Positions 47,742 to 57,802 of a stretch of 64,000 nt of DNA are shown piece after piece. The stretch's first letter is position 1, and every line of letters starts with the position of its first letter. Below the pieces are notes generated by a model. It was not told where the DNA came from. It worked only from the letters and a program-made list of their open reading frames with translations, and did no database searches. Made by a program: the position numbers and the translations under genes. Source of the DNA: Shewanella marisflavi (lineage in GTDB: Bacteria > Pseudomonadota > Gammaproteobacteria > Enterobacterales > Shewanellaceae); assembly GCF_023283925.1 (NCBI RefSeq), contig NZ_JAKIKX010000012.1:1-64000 (forward strand), written 5' to 3'.

Positions 47742-49269
47742 TGTTGTGCCTGTGTTAGCGCGGCCAGCTCAAGTTCAGGCGCAGTCGTCAGAGGTATTGA
47801 GCCTATGCCAGCGCGCAGCTCACTATGGGCAGGAGAAGGCCACTAAAGGGGCGACGCAGACGCTAGGTCAAGCCATGTTTGCCGGTGCCTTTATTGCGCT
47901 AGCCTTTGTGTTTTATATCACTGTGACCACTGGTGCATCAGGCGATTGGGGGATGGTGCGTTTAGTCGGTGGACTGGCCTTTAGTCTGGGGTTGATGTTG
48001 GTGGTGATCTGCGGCGGTGAGCTGTTTACCAGCAGCGTATTGACCAGCGTTGCATGGGCGCAAAAGCGTATTAGTACTAAGGCCTTGCTGATGTGTTGGG
48101 GGCGGGTCTATCTGGGAAACCTCTGCGGCGCCCTAGTGATGCTGATGCTGATCTTAAGTGCCAAGATGTACTTGCTCGATGATGGCCGCTGGGGGCTCAA
48201 TGCGCTACAGATTGCCCAGCACAAATTGCATCACAGCTGGAGTCAGGCATTTGCACTAGGGATCTTATGTAACATGCTGGTTTGCTTGGGTGTCTGGATG
48301 ACTTTTGCCAGTAAAGAAGCACTGACTAAGGCGATTCTGTTGATGCTGCCTGTGGCAATGTTTGTCAGCAGTGGCTTTGAACATAGCATTGCCAATCTCT
48401 TTATGGTGCCCTTGGGGGTTGCCATTAAGCAATTTGCTATCTGGGGCTGGTACTCACCCACAGGAGTATCTGTCGAGCAATTTGCCGATCTGACCCTGAG
48501 CCATTTTGTACTCAATAACCTTATTCCAGTGACGGCGGGCAATATTGTCGGCGGTGGGATCTTGGTTGGCCTTGGGTACTGGTGGATTGAAGCTAAGCAG
48601 AAAGCTTCACCTGTTCAGCATGTTGCGCAGGTCACTCAGCATGAACCTGTGTTGCATTCGCATCCACGCGCTGCGCAAGCCGATGTTTGTCATCTTAATC
48701 TAGTTCAAGACATTGCAACCACTTCTATCAATTTATTATCTAATGCCTCTACAAGGGGAGCCAGTGTTATGCCTAAATCAATTCAAAAATTAAATGTTAG
48801 TGCGCTGATGAATAGCGAGCCCTTTACCTTAAGCCCTGAATTATCTGTGTATGATGGACTTAAAGGCCTGAACCAGGCGCAACTGCGCGGTGCTCCCGTC
48901 ATCGATAGTAAGGGGAGCTTGTTGGGGTTTGTCTCTCAGCAGGATCTGCTGCGTAGTTTGTGGTCAGAAGAGTTTGTCCGCGGAATTCGTTATAAGGTTG
49001 CCGACTTGATGCAGACGCGTGTGTTAACTGTCGCCCCGGATGATGCCGTGGCCGATCTGATCGAGGTGATGGTGGTTGACCGCGATAAGCTGTTTCCTGT
49101 CAGTGATATGGGGGTTTTAACGGGAAATGCCTACGCCAGTTATGAAGAGCGATTGCGTCATGCCAGTGCCAGCAAGCCTAGTAGTTTCCCTGTGGTGAGC
49201 GAGGGTAAGCTGGTTGGGGTGATCACCCGCGAGGCTGTAGTTGCCAAAGTCTGCGCAATTTATGCCTAG
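47728..49269 (+). CDS. focA: Formate channel FocA fused to a CBS-domain pair
   Basis: A 513-aa protein. Residues about 20-290 are a formate/nitrite transporter unit with six helices, GGELFTSSVL and HSIANLFMVPLG (with the gating His) as in FocA. Residues about 290-345 are a linker rich in His and Gln, and 348-513 carry two CBS motifs (e.g. APVIDSKGSLLGFVSQQDLLRSL and SFPVVSEGKLVGVITREAV in outline). E. coli FocA is about 285 aa without CBS. A GGGGAG ribosome-binding site precedes ATG 47728. CBS pairs usually bind adenine nucleotides, so energy-state gating is inferred. Confidence 0.88.
   Translation: MTIPNVVPVLARPAQVQAQSSEVLSLCQRAAHYGQEKATKGATQTLGQAMFAGAFIALAFVFYITVTTGASGDWGMVRLVGGLAFSLGLMLVVICGGELFTSSVLTSVAWAQKRISTKALLMCWGRVYLGNLCGALVMLMLILSAKMYLLDDGRWGLNALQIAQHKLHHSWSQAFALGILCNMLVCLGVWMTFASKEALTKAILLMLPVAMFVSSGFEHSIANLFMVPLGVAIKQFAIWGWYSPTGVSVEQFADLTLSHFVLNNLIPVTAGNIVGGGILVGLGYWWIEAKQKASPVQHVAQVTQHEPVLHSHPRAAQADVCHLNLVQDIATTSINLLSNASTRGASVMPKSIQKLNVSALMNSEPFTLSPELSVYDGLKGLNQAQLRGAPVIDSKGSLLGFVSQQDLLRSLWSEEFVRGIRYKVADLMQTRVLTVAPDDAVADLIEVMVVDRDKLFPVSDMGVLTGNAYASYEERLRHASASKPSSFPVVSEGKLVGVITREAVVAKVCAIYA
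48769..49269 (+). other. Possible internal start for a separate CBS protein
   Basis: Inside focA, in the same frame, AAGGGGAG lies about 8 bases before ATG 48769, exactly where the CBS part begins (MPKSIQKLNVSALMNSEPF). A free 166-aa CBS protein could be made from the same message. Confidence 0.4.
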
Positions 49270-49296
49270 TGTGCAGACGCAAGCAATATAAGTATC

Positions 49297-49330
49297 AAGG
49301 ACGTGGCGCTCAGTGCGCCTCGTCCTTGTT
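49297..49330. terminator. Terminator between focA and the LysR gene
   Basis: AAGGACG-T-GGCGC and GCGCC-T-CGTCCTT form a stem with one internal T/T mismatch, followed by TTGTTATC. It serves focA and may work both ways. Confidence 0.7.
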
Positions 49331-49407
49331 ATCTTGATTGCCTGGTGATTTCGATTTGATAAGCGCTTACGTTTCGCAGGATTTGAAAGCCCTTTTTGCG
49401 AATGTGA

Positions 49408-50325
49408 TTAACTTTTCATTGATTTTGTGTGCTGGCGATGTTTGCTCAGGCGCCGTGCTTCGGTTATCACACAATCACGCAGCGGGTTCTCCCCCGAGTC
49501 GCAGCGCCACACAAACGACAGGTGTCTTTGCATATTCAGCTGGGGTGTTGGCAGAATCACCAGTTCACCGGCCGCGACCTCTTTCTCCACATCTAAGAAG
49601 GGCAGGCTGCTGAGGTAGGGGCCATTTTTCACCAGCGCCTTGAGTAGTGAGACATGTTCATACTCCTTCCAGACATTCAGTTTCTCGATGACTCCGTGGA
49701 TGGCACCTTCAAATATGCGCCGGGTTCCCGCCCCTTGTTCACGCAGTACCCATCTTGCCTGTTCTAGCTGGGCTAAGCTGGTGGTGGTTTGTTTGGCGTA
49801 GGGATGATGCGGTGAGGCGACGACCACGAGATGATCATCTAGCCACTGCTCTTGGTAGAGGCGACTGTCGTCGTTACGGCCTTCTATGATGCCAAAGTCA
49901 TATTCATAGTTAAGTAAGCCCTCGACCACATTCTCGGTATTTTCAACTGTGAGATCGATCCTAAGTTCTGGAAAATCAGTATCGATTTTGCTGATAAGCT
50001 CGGGAAGTAGATGCTCGGCGGCAGTTTGACTCGAGCACAAACGAAAACGACCGCTGATAAGGTGTTGTTCGTGAAGGCCTAATTCAATTTGTTGCGCATC
50101 TTGAAGTAGGCGTCTTGCTCTTGGGCGTAACCAATTACCCCAGTGACTCAGGGTTAACCTGTTGCCTTGTCTAATAAAGAGTGGACGGCCAAGCAGATTC
50201 TCCAGCTGCCCTAGAGACATGCTGACTGCAGATTGGGTCATGGACAATTTTCGTGCCGCAGCACTCACACTTTCCAGGCTGGCAACGGCATCGAATACCA
50301 TAATTTGTTTCAGTGAGTATTTCAT
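49408..50325 (-). CDS. LysR family transcriptional regulator
   Basis: A 305-aa LTTR. The N-terminal winged helix (AVASLESVSAAARKLSMTQS, AVSMSLGQLENLLGRPLF in outline) is followed by the substrate-binding domain. It is divergent from the yfcC-like carrier gene, the usual geometry for an LTTR and its target. The effector is unknown. Confidence 0.88.
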   Translation of the reverse strand: MKYSLKQIMVFDAVASLESVSAAARKLSMTQSAVSMSLGQLENLLGRPLFIRQGNRLTLSHWGNWLRPRARRLLQDAQQIELGLHEQHLISGRFRLCSSQTAAEHLLPELISKIDTDFPELRIDLTVENTENVVEGLLNYEYDFGIIEGRNDDSRLYQEQWLDDHLVVVASPHHPYAKQTTTSLAQLEQARWVLREQGAGTRRIFEGAIHGVIEKLNVWKEYEHVSLLKALVKNGPYLSSLPFLDVEKEVAAGELVILPTPQLNMQRHLSFVWRCDSGENPLRDCVITEARRLSKHRQHTKSMKS

Positions 50326-50658
50326 CGACCTTGAAGCGTCCTAGCTGATTTGAGCGATAATGAAAACTATCAATAAAATTGATGCTTGTGCGATATTGAT
50401 TGTATGAGTGGCGGCATCTTTTCACAAGTAACGGATTGATTTTATCTAAGTTACTAGACTTATCTCACTGTTTGATTCGTCTTGTGCGGCTGTTGTCATT
50501 ATTTCCGATTACGTGAATGTCATCGAGGATACACAAGCCTGTTATTTGTGCCTGTTTTATTCAGTGTTGCGAAGTGTATCCAGGGTCAGCCAAAGCCTGT
50601 GCAGGGGAGATGAATTGGTTTATATTGGCGGGCAATAATAACAATATATGGCGTTACA
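50326..50658. other. Divergent promoter region, LysR / yfcC
   Basis: A 333-bp region between divergent genes that probably holds the LTTR operator. AT-rich stretches near 50340-50400 and 50440-50510 are visible; no T-N11-A box could be picked with confidence. Confidence 0.45.
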
Positions 50659-52188
50659 ATGGCAAAACAAGCTCCCCCTTCTACAGTAAATCCCTCTAAA
50701 AACATAGTATTACCCGATACCTTAGTGATCATCTTTTTTGTCGCGCTGGCTGCTATGGTGCTGACTTATCTGGTGCCTGTCGGTTCATTCGATACCCAAG
50801 AGATCCACTACCTTGCCGACGGAGTCGAAAAGCATCGTAATGTGGTTGATCCCAGTTCGTTTCGATATAGCCTAGATGAGGCTGGAGAGCACCTTAAACA
50901 GCCTGTCGCCCTGTTTGAAGGCGGGGGGGGCATCGGCTTTTTCAACTTTGCCTTCGAAGGCTTAACCTCTGGCTCAAAATGGGGCACAGCGATTGGCGTG
51001 ATCATGTTTATGCTCGTCATTGGCGGCGCCTTTGGCATAGTGATGGAAACGGGCACCATAGATAACGGCATTTTGCGCTTAATTGATAAGACTCAGGGGA
51101 ACGAGCGGCTCTTTATTCCTGCGCTGTTTATTTTGTTTTCGCTTGGCGGCGCCGTTTTTGGGATGGGAGAAGAGGCAATAGCCTTTGCCATTATCATCTG
51201 CCCATTGATGATTCGCTTAGGTTTTGATGGCATAACCACTGTTATGGTGACCTATGTGGCGACTCAAGTGGGGTTTGCCAGCTCTTGGATGAATCCCTTT
51301 AGCGTGGCGATTGCCCAGGGGATAGCGGGGATTCCAGTATTATCTGGCGCAGGTGTGCGCGGCATCATGTGGGCGGGCTTTACCTTGATGGGAGTGATTT
51401 TTACGATGCGCTATGGCGCAAAGATACAGGCCAATCCGCAAAGTTCCCTCTGTTATGAATCCGATAGCTATTTTCGCCACCATCAAGCGTCCAGCAACCT
51501 AGAGAGTCGGTTTAATTTTGGCGACATTCTCGTCTTGCTCACTATCTTGGTAACCGTTGTCTGGGTGATCTGGGGGGTCGTCACTCAAGCGTGGTTTATT
51601 CCCGAGATCGCAAGTCAGTTCTTCACCATGGGAATTGTGGTAGGGGTCATTGCCGTTATCTTCGGGCTCAATGGCATGACGCTTAACCGAATGGCGACCA
51701 GCTTCAAGCAAGGTGCGGGCACCATGTTAGAACCAGCCTTGTTGGTGGGATGTGCGTCGGGGATCTTATTGCTCCTTGGTGGTGGCAAGCCCGATGAACC
51801 AAGTGTGCTAAACACCTTATTAAATGGCGCCGGTAGTCTGATTGGGCAATTGCCAGCCGTGGTATCGGCTTGGTTCATGCTGCTGTTTCAGTCGGTGTTT
51901 AACTTCTTTGTGACCTCAGGTTCTGGCCAGGCAGCATTAACCATGCCCTTGATGGCGCCTCTTGCCGATATCGTGGGGGTATCACGTCAGGTGGCGGTGT
52001 TGGCATTTCAGTTGGGAGATGGCTTTACCAATGTCTTGGTGCCGACATCGGCGTCACTGATGGCGACTTTAGGTGTATGCCGCGTCGATTGGGGCGTGTG
52101 GGTGAAGTTTATCTGGCGTTTTATATTGGCTCTGTTTTTGGTGTCGAGCCTAGTTGTGGTTTCAGCCCATTACCTGGGTTTCGCCTAA
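50659..52188 (+). CDS. yfcC: YfcC family carrier (C4-dicarboxylate/basic amino acid type)
   Basis: A 509-aa inner-membrane carrier of the DcuC/YfcC group with about 12 hydrophobic segments. Typical stretches are GSFFDT-like GSFDTQEIHYL near residue 37, GGAVFGMGEEAIAF near 168 and SGSGQAALTMPLMAPLAD near 420. E. coli YfcC lies next to pta. The substrate is unknown. No strong ribosome-binding site precedes ATG 50659. Confidence 0.82.
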   Translation: MAKQAPPSTVNPSKNIVLPDTLVIIFFVALAAMVLTYLVPVGSFDTQEIHYLADGVEKHRNVVDPSSFRYSLDEAGEHLKQPVALFEGGGGIGFFNFAFEGLTSGSKWGTAIGVIMFMLVIGGAFGIVMETGTIDNGILRLIDKTQGNERLFIPALFILFSLGGAVFGMGEEAIAFAIIICPLMIRLGFDGITTVMVTYVATQVGFASSWMNPFSVAIAQGIAGIPVLSGAGVRGIMWAGFTLMGVIFTMRYGAKIQANPQSSLCYESDSYFRHHQASSNLESRFNFGDILVLLTILVTVVWVIWGVVTQAWFIPEIASQFFTMGIVVGVIAVIFGLNGMTLNRMATSFKQGAGTMLEPALLVGCASGILLLLGGGKPDEPSVLNTLLNGAGSLIGQLPAVVSAWFMLLFQSVFNFFVTSGSGQAALTMPLMAPLADIVGVSRQVAVLAFQLGDGFTNVLVPTSASLMATLGVCRVDWGVWVKFIWRFILALFLVSSLVVVSAHYLGFA

Positions 52189-52213
52189 TAGTCACTCACT
52201 AAAAAAGGTCAAT

Positions 52214-52242
52214 AAAAAAACGGCATCCTAGGATGCCGTTTT
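52214..52242. terminator. Terminator between yfcC and the TonB-dependent receptor
   Basis: ACGGCATCC-TA-GGATGCCGT perfect stem with A run on one side and TTTT on the other; it serves both convergent genes. Confidence 0.9.
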
Positions 52243-52262
52243 GTCGTTAAAGATCTAATGGT

Positions 52263-54941
52263 TTAGAACTTCACTTCACCTTCGATGAACCACTCACGAC
52301 CGCGAGCGTTGTACACTGAACGTGGGTAGTGTGGCCAAGAAGTATCAGTTGGGTCGAAGTTAGGACCTGCATCGAACAGGTTAACCACGCCAGCTTTCAG
52401 CTTGAATGTATCATTGAAAGTGTAACCTGCAGTCAGGTTCCACTTAGTCTGTGATGCCACTTCATGTGCGCTTTCATCAAAGTCTTCGCCACCTGATGCT
52501 TTAAACGACTTGTATTGAATACCGTGCATACGTGCAGTGTGGTAAGCACCCAGAGTCGCTTCGAAGTCTTCGATGAAGTAGCCCAGTACTAGGTTAGCGC
52601 GGTACTGTGGCAGACCACCGTTATCAATGTCATCTTCAACTGGATCAGTTGGTGACAGTTGGAACTCAGACAACAGGATGTAAGTACCGTTGAAGTTAAG
52701 TTTCAGCTCACCATAGCTATCCATATCCCAGCCATAGCCAGCAGTGATATCTAGACCACGTACCTTTTGGAAAGCCAGGTTTTGAGCAACGGCGTTCACG
52801 TGAGTGATGGTACCGTCTGCATCGCGAGTCAGCATGTTTTCATACTGCTCATATTCACGAGCAGCTTTGCTAGCGCTGATGTCGCTAACCATGTCATCCA
52901 GTTTCCACTCCCAAAGGTCGAATGATGCGTTAAGTGAATCTCCGCCCCATACCGCGCCAATGTTAGCTGTGTAACCAGTCTCTGCTTCCAGATCTTTGTT
53001 TGCACCCGTTGTTGTATCAATATGCAGTTCATTACAGATCTCGTTGATACGTGGATCCGGATTTGGCTGACTTGGTGTGCCGCCTAACGCCTGACACTGC
53101 TTGAAGTCGATAACGGTAGAGAAGCCCTTAGTCGCATCGCCATATACACGGTGCATATCTGGAGCGCGGAAGACAGAGCTGACAGAACCACGAACCAATA
53201 GTTCGTCTAGTGGACGGTATTCTAAAGTCAACTGTGGCGACAGGTTGCCACCGAAATCGTCATAGCGGTCATAACGTAGCGCCGCATCGATAGTCAGCAC
53301 GTCCAATACAGGTAGGCTTAATTCGGCATAAGTTGCCCAGTAAGAGCGCTCGCCTGCACCTGAAGAACCACCAGTGGTGAGGATGTTACCTTTCTTAGAT
53401 TCTGAGTCTGAGTTCGTCTCATAATCTTGCTCAGTGTATTCTGCACCAAATGCAAATTGGGCATCGCCTGCTGGCATTTCGAACGCTAAGCCAGAGATGT
53501 TGGCCTGGACGTTCTTTTGAGTAGATTGTGCGCGCTCAAATGGAGAGTAAGAAGCTTGCTCTACATCTTCTGCACTCATGTTGTTCAGCAGTGAGTTACC
53601 GTTCTCACCGGCGGTAATGTAATCGAACATGCCTGCAACAGTCGCAAAACCACTGCGGAATACGTCGACATTGGTACGGCCGTAGTTAACCGATGCATCC
53701 CAGCTGTACTCGTCAGCCAGTGTGCCTTCGAAGCCTGCGGTGAAGAAGTAGTTACGTGTCTTGGTTTCGCCAGCGCGGTTACCAAACTCGTGTAGACGAC
53801 GCACGTAGTAGTAGTCGCCATCTTCGGCGTTGGCAAAATCCCCACCTAGGGCTGTGCCTTTATTCGTGAAGGTTTTGCTCAGATCGCCTGAAGATACAGT
53901 GACATTGTTGCCGTCAACGTTAACATCGTAGTTATCGATTGCCATTGGCTCGATGTTGGTGGTTGATTTCGCTTCGGCGAAGTCTAGGCGACCTACGAAG
54001 CTAACGTCATCAGCCAGCTCGTAGTTGAAGTTAGTAGAGCTGATGAAACGTGAGCTCTTTGGCTGAAGATCACGCCACTCTGAACGGTCGAAACCACAGA
54101 TGCTGCGAGCGGCATCCCACAAGAAACCGCCTGCGGTACACTCTTCAGGAGTCAATGCGCGCGCGCCGCTGCCTCCAGCGATTCGAGCACCATATGAGCT
54201 GTATTGTGAATATTTGCTATAAGGCACTTTGTCTGTGTGCAGACCGAAGTTTTCGCGATCGGTTGCTTTTAGCTGTTCATTCTCAGTAAATTCGATGAAG
54301 GTCGATACGTTACCGCGATCAGAAGAAGCACCTAGAGAGAGTGCGATACGGTCGCTGCCGCCGCCACCGTGAGTGGTATCAGCGTGACGGTATTTAAGTG
54401 CAACACCTTCAAAGTCTTTTTTCAGGATGATGTTGATCACACCACCAACGGCGTCGGCACCATAGATAGCACTACCACCAGATTGAAGAATCTCAATACG
54501 CTGTACAGCTTCCATCGGTAGGTTGGCAGTATCGACGAAGTTATCCGTACCACCTGATGGCTTTGGATATTGGTTTAGACGCTTACCATTGATCAGCGTT
54601 AATGTACGGTTAGCACCCGCACCACGTAAGCTGATTGAAGAGGCGGCAGGCGTGAATCCGTGAACAGACTGGGTAGTCATTGCACTGGTTGTAGAAGTGA
54701 GGCTTTCCAACGCATCTTGAACGTTAGTGAAACCCTGTTTAGCCATGTCTTCTGCGCTCATGACGGTAACAGGTGTAGCCGTTTCCATATCGGTACGTTT
54801 AATACGTGAACCTGTTACTTGAATTCGTTCAACGCTGTCTTCATCCGCTGCATAAACGGCTGGCGCACTCATTGCTGCTGTGGCGGCACCACTAATTAAT
54901 GCGAAACGCACAGCTTTAGCCAATATAGAATTAGGCTGCAT
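52263..54941 (-). CDS. TonB-dependent outer-membrane receptor
   Basis: An 892-aa receptor. Signal peptide about 1-31 (ending APAVYAADE); plug domain about 45-170 (ETATPVTVMSAEDMAKQG, GGVINIILKKDFEG) and a beta-barrel to the C-terminal Phe (WFIEGEVKF), as expected for outer-membrane assembly. The group is common in Shewanella and Alteromonas for peptide or carbohydrate uptake; the substrate is unknown. The upstream region is 840 bp of AT-rich sequence. Confidence 0.92.
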   Translation of the reverse strand: MQPNSILAKAVRFALISGAATAAMSAPAVYAADEDSVERIQVTGSRIKRTDMETATPVTVMSAEDMAKQGFTNVQDALESLTSTTSAMTTQSVHGFTPAASSISLRGAGANRTLTLINGKRLNQYPKPSGGTDNFVDTANLPMEAVQRIEILQSGGSAIYGADAVGGVINIILKKDFEGVALKYRHADTTHGGGGSDRIALSLGASSDRGNVSTFIEFTENEQLKATDRENFGLHTDKVPYSKYSQYSSYGARIAGGSGARALTPEECTAGGFLWDAARSICGFDRSEWRDLQPKSSRFISSTNFNYELADDVSFVGRLDFAEAKSTTNIEPMAIDNYDVNVDGNNVTVSSGDLSKTFTNKGTALGGDFANAEDGDYYYVRRLHEFGNRAGETKTRNYFFTAGFEGTLADEYSWDASVNYGRTNVDVFRSGFATVAGMFDYITAGENGNSLLNNMSAEDVEQASYSPFERAQSTQKNVQANISGLAFEMPAGDAQFAFGAEYTEQDYETNSDSESKKGNILTTGGSSGAGERSYWATYAELSLPVLDVLTIDAALRYDRYDDFGGNLSPQLTLEYRPLDELLVRGSVSSVFRAPDMHRVYGDATKGFSTVIDFKQCQALGGTPSQPNPDPRINEICNELHIDTTTGANKDLEAETGYTANIGAVWGGDSLNASFDLWEWKLDDMVSDISASKAAREYEQYENMLTRDADGTITHVNAVAQNLAFQKVRGLDITAGYGWDMDSYGELKLNFNGTYILLSEFQLSPTDPVEDDIDNGGLPQYRANLVLGYFIEDFEATLGAYHTARMHGIQYKSFKASGGEDFDESAHEVASQTKWNLTAGYTFNDTFKLKAGVVNLFDAGPNFDPTDTSWPHYPRSVYNARGREWFIEGEVKF

Positions 54942-55783
54942 TTTGTTTCTCCCTGAGACTTATTTTATTTTTGAATTGAACACTGTTGAATTGCTCTTTT
55001 TTGAGCCGTTCTATGTGTTGAACTTTATTTAGTAAAAACTTTTCAAATATTTACTTATATTGACGAGTGTTTACTTCGCTCTCGATATAATCATAGAGAG
55101 ATAACAACTGCAACAAGGTGGCTACAGATGGTGCAGGGTTTCAAGTCTTGCTTGAATTATCTTTTTTGTAACAATAAATACACATTAAGTTTATTGGCTT
55201 AGTATTTATTTTCGATGTACGCGTTAATGTAATTGCCGGTGTTACATTTTACAGTTACTAGTTAACAGGTTGTTATTTTTGTGATTTACTTTGGTTTTTC
55301 ATTTGTTATTTTTATTGTTTTCATTTGTTTTATTGGTGTGTCATTTGTTATTTAAAAAAAATGCAAAAATTATGAAAAATATTGTGGAAATGATTTGTTT
55401 GTGACCAAAGTCCTGTCGATTTTTCCTGTTGTTTTTGTTGCTTTATTGTTAACTCTGTTTTTTGTACTCCTTTTTAATTAATACTAATGTTATAGGTTTT
55501 GATTAATTTTTGGGTTATTAGTGCCAACTAATTAGCAGTTATTATGAAGTGTTAGATTGTATTTGTTATGGGTATGTTGTTGTGAGTGGTTTTCTGGTGG
55601 GGGTTGTATTCAGAAGAGGTAAAAAAGGCTAAGGGTATTGACCAACGACGGTTCGTTGACACGTTAATATGGTTGAGCTTGTGGTCAATTGAGGCCAGCG
55701 TTTGCTTGGCCTCGTTTATTCTGTGTTGCTGTAGAGTATGTCGAGTTAGATGTTGATAGCAGTATAGGTGTCTATAGAATGAA
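54942..55783. other. 842-bp AT-rich intergenic region upstream of the TonB receptor
   Basis: No convincing gene. The central part (55150-55560) is strikingly AT-rich with TTTGTTATTT-type stretches. A stem GAGGCCA/TGGCCTC (55691-55713) follows the methyltransferase gene and may end its transcript, though without a T run. A 91-codon frame here was rejected. Confidence 0.5.
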
Positions 55784-56851
55784 TTATGGTTTTCTTCGGC
55801 AACGCAGTAGTGTATGGCCCAAGCCAATCTCGTCTATATCTTCATCGACATAGAGACCCGCCAATGAGATCAGTTTGAGGAGATCTTTGGAGTGATACAT
55901 ACGGCTGTTGCCGTTGGCCATCGCCGTAAAGTAGAGCGAGGTGGCATTGACACAATAGGCACCGGCCTCACAGGGTTGTCTGTCCCAGAAGGTCTCTAAG
56001 ATACAGAGTTCGCTATGGGGCGCCATGTGCTCTCTCGCTAATGTTAAAATAGCGAGTATTTGCTCTTGTGAAAAGCAATCCAAGAATTGACTCATCCAGT
56101 AGAGATCGCCACCAGAGTAGAAGGGGCTATCTGCGTTTAACAGATCGCACTCAAAGCCATGGACACGATCGTCAACGTCTTGTGCCTTGGCATTTTCCAT
56201 CGCGACCTTAAGCTGTCCTGGCAGATCCATGATGGTCACTTTGACATCAGCATCATATTGGGTACAGGCCAATGCCCACTTTCCAGTGTTGCCTCCAATA
56301 TCAACAATGGTCTTAGGTTGGCCCTGAAAGATCATAGGTAAGATGGCACTAAAGGCATGATCTGAATAGAAGTGATCAAACTCAAACCAACTTTTCTTGG
56401 CATTGTCTGGCAGCTGGCTTAATCCTGGATAGATGGTTTGCCAGTCACCAAATACCTTAAGGCCAGTTGCTTGCCCTGTCTCTAATGCCTGGTCTAGTTC
56501 AAACATACCTTGATAACAGACATCATGACTGAAGTTGAGATTGACCCTCGACATCTCATCGTGCAATAGAAAATGACCTATCTTATCTAGGTGATAACCC
56601 TTAATGTCTTGCCAAATCAGGCCCATGCTGAGCGCCATATCAAGTAACACGCCGATGGCGTATTCAGATAATGAACAATGAGCGGCAATCATCTGACGAT
56701 CATTTTCAGCATGTTGGTCAATATAAGCCAATACCTCATATTTAAGCAGGCAGCGGGCAACTTGAAAGGTGATGGGGGCGAAGGCAATTTTCTGTGCTTC
56801 AAACTTGGCGTTAAATGCTGAGATCTGTTTTGGCGAGCGGTAGAAATCCAT
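55784..56851 (-). CDS. SAM-dependent O-methyltransferase-like protein
   Basis: A 355-aa protein with an N-terminal winged-helix dimerisation-like part (about 1-110) and a C-terminal SAM fold: VDIGGNTGKWALA near residue 190 and MDLPGQLKVA near 215. This layout fits the plant/bacterial O-methyltransferase (Methyltransf_2) superfamily used in secondary metabolism. The substrate is unknown. Divergent TetR gene upstream. Confidence 0.78.
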   Translation of the reverse strand: MDFYRSPKQISAFNAKFEAQKIAFAPITFQVARCLLKYEVLAYIDQHAENDRQMIAAHCSLSEYAIGVLLDMALSMGLIWQDIKGYHLDKIGHFLLHDEMSRVNLNFSHDVCYQGMFELDQALETGQATGLKVFGDWQTIYPGLSQLPDNAKKSWFEFDHFYSDHAFSAILPMIFQGQPKTIVDIGGNTGKWALACTQYDADVKVTIMDLPGQLKVAMENAKAQDVDDRVHGFECDLLNADSPFYSGGDLYWMSQFLDCFSQEQILAILTLAREHMAPHSELCILETFWDRQPCEAGAYCVNATSLYFTAMANGNSRMYHSKDLLKLISLAGLYVDEDIDEIGLGHTLLRCRRKP

Positions 56852-57089
56852 CCGAGTCCTGACTCTGGTTTGAGTGAAATGTTGTTCACTCTAGCCTGAT
56901 ATCAAAGTGACGACATCAAGTCAGTGTTAAATTGGCGACCTGGCTCGCGAAATGTGTGTTTAACAAGATGAAAGTGCTGGCTTTTCAATCGTCTTGTACA
57001 ACGGGTAGGGTGAGGCTAGGTGAATCGTCGATACAAATGCTAACATAGTTTATCGCTTAGCCAGGGGATGGACCCTAAAGGATAGTTCA

Positions 57090-57746
57090 ATGCAACAACC
57101 GCTCAGCTATGTTGGCCGCACAACTCATAGAGTCGATGGTGAGGCCAGACGTATTGCGATTTTAGAGGCGACTTTAAGGTTGATCGTGAGGGAAGGCATT
57201 CGAGGCGTTCGTCACCGCGCCGTGGCTGCCGAGGCCGAGGTGCCGCTAGCATCTACGACTTATTACTTTAAAGATATTAAAGATCTGATCAGCGATGCAT
57301 TAACCTATTTTGCCGAAAAGACGCTTTGGATGAACAATACGCTTGAGCAAAAGAGTTTTGAGTTGCTTGAGACGGTTGAAGCGGGCAGTCAGGAGATGTG
57401 CGTTTCACAGCTTTCGGTATATCTGACAGATTTTCTCTGCGCGCATATTCAAGAACAGGTGAGCCATAGGGAAGATCGTATCCTTGAAGTGGCGTTTCAT
57501 GAAGAGGCGCTGCGTAACCCTGTGCTCGCCGAGGCGATTCAACTGTTAGACAATGGTTTCATTCAGACCATAGAGCGTTTTTTTGCGGCATTAGGTTCGA
57601 AAACGCCGAACGCCGATGCCCATCAACTCTTGGGATTGATTCGTTGGGTGGAGTATCAGAGCGTGATAAGCCGTCGACTGGAGCCAGATTTTCTGCGTAA
57701 CACTGTTGGTGCCTGTATCGATAAGATATTGAGCGCCATAAAATAA
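57090..57746 (+). CDS. TetR family transcriptional regulator
   Basis: A 218-aa regulator with the N-terminal TetR helix-turn-helix (ILEATLRLIVREGIRGVRHR ... STTYYFKDIKDLI in outline, residues about 22-75) and a ligand-binding C-terminus. It is divergent from the methyltransferase with a 238-bp shared region, so control of that gene is likely. AAGGATAG precedes the ATG. Confidence 0.88.
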   Translation: MQQPLSYVGRTTHRVDGEARRIAILEATLRLIVREGIRGVRHRAVAAEAEVPLASTTYYFKDIKDLISDALTYFAEKTLWMNNTLEQKSFELLETVEAGSQEMCVSQLSVYLTDFLCAHIQEQVSHREDRILEVAFHEEALRNPVLAEAIQLLDNGFIQTIERFFAALGSKTPNADAHQLLGLIRWVEYQSVISRRLEPDFLRNTVGACIDKILSAIK

Positions 57747-57772
57747 AAGACCCCGATCGTTATCGGGGTCTC
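57740..57772. terminator. Bidirectional terminator between the TetR gene and cysK
   Basis: AGACCCCGAT / ATCGGGGTCT perfect stem with a CGTT loop. On the minus strand it is followed by TTTTATTT, so it terminates cysK well; it may also stop the TetR transcript. Confidence 0.88.
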
Positions 57773-57802
57773 AGTGGTATCACCATCATTTACTGAAAGT
57801 GA

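Noticed and set aside
55552..55827. 91-codon minus-strand frame after the methyltransferase gene
   Set aside because: It overlaps the 3' end of the methyltransferase gene in another frame, is rich in His/Asn from AT-rich DNA and has no ribosome-binding site.
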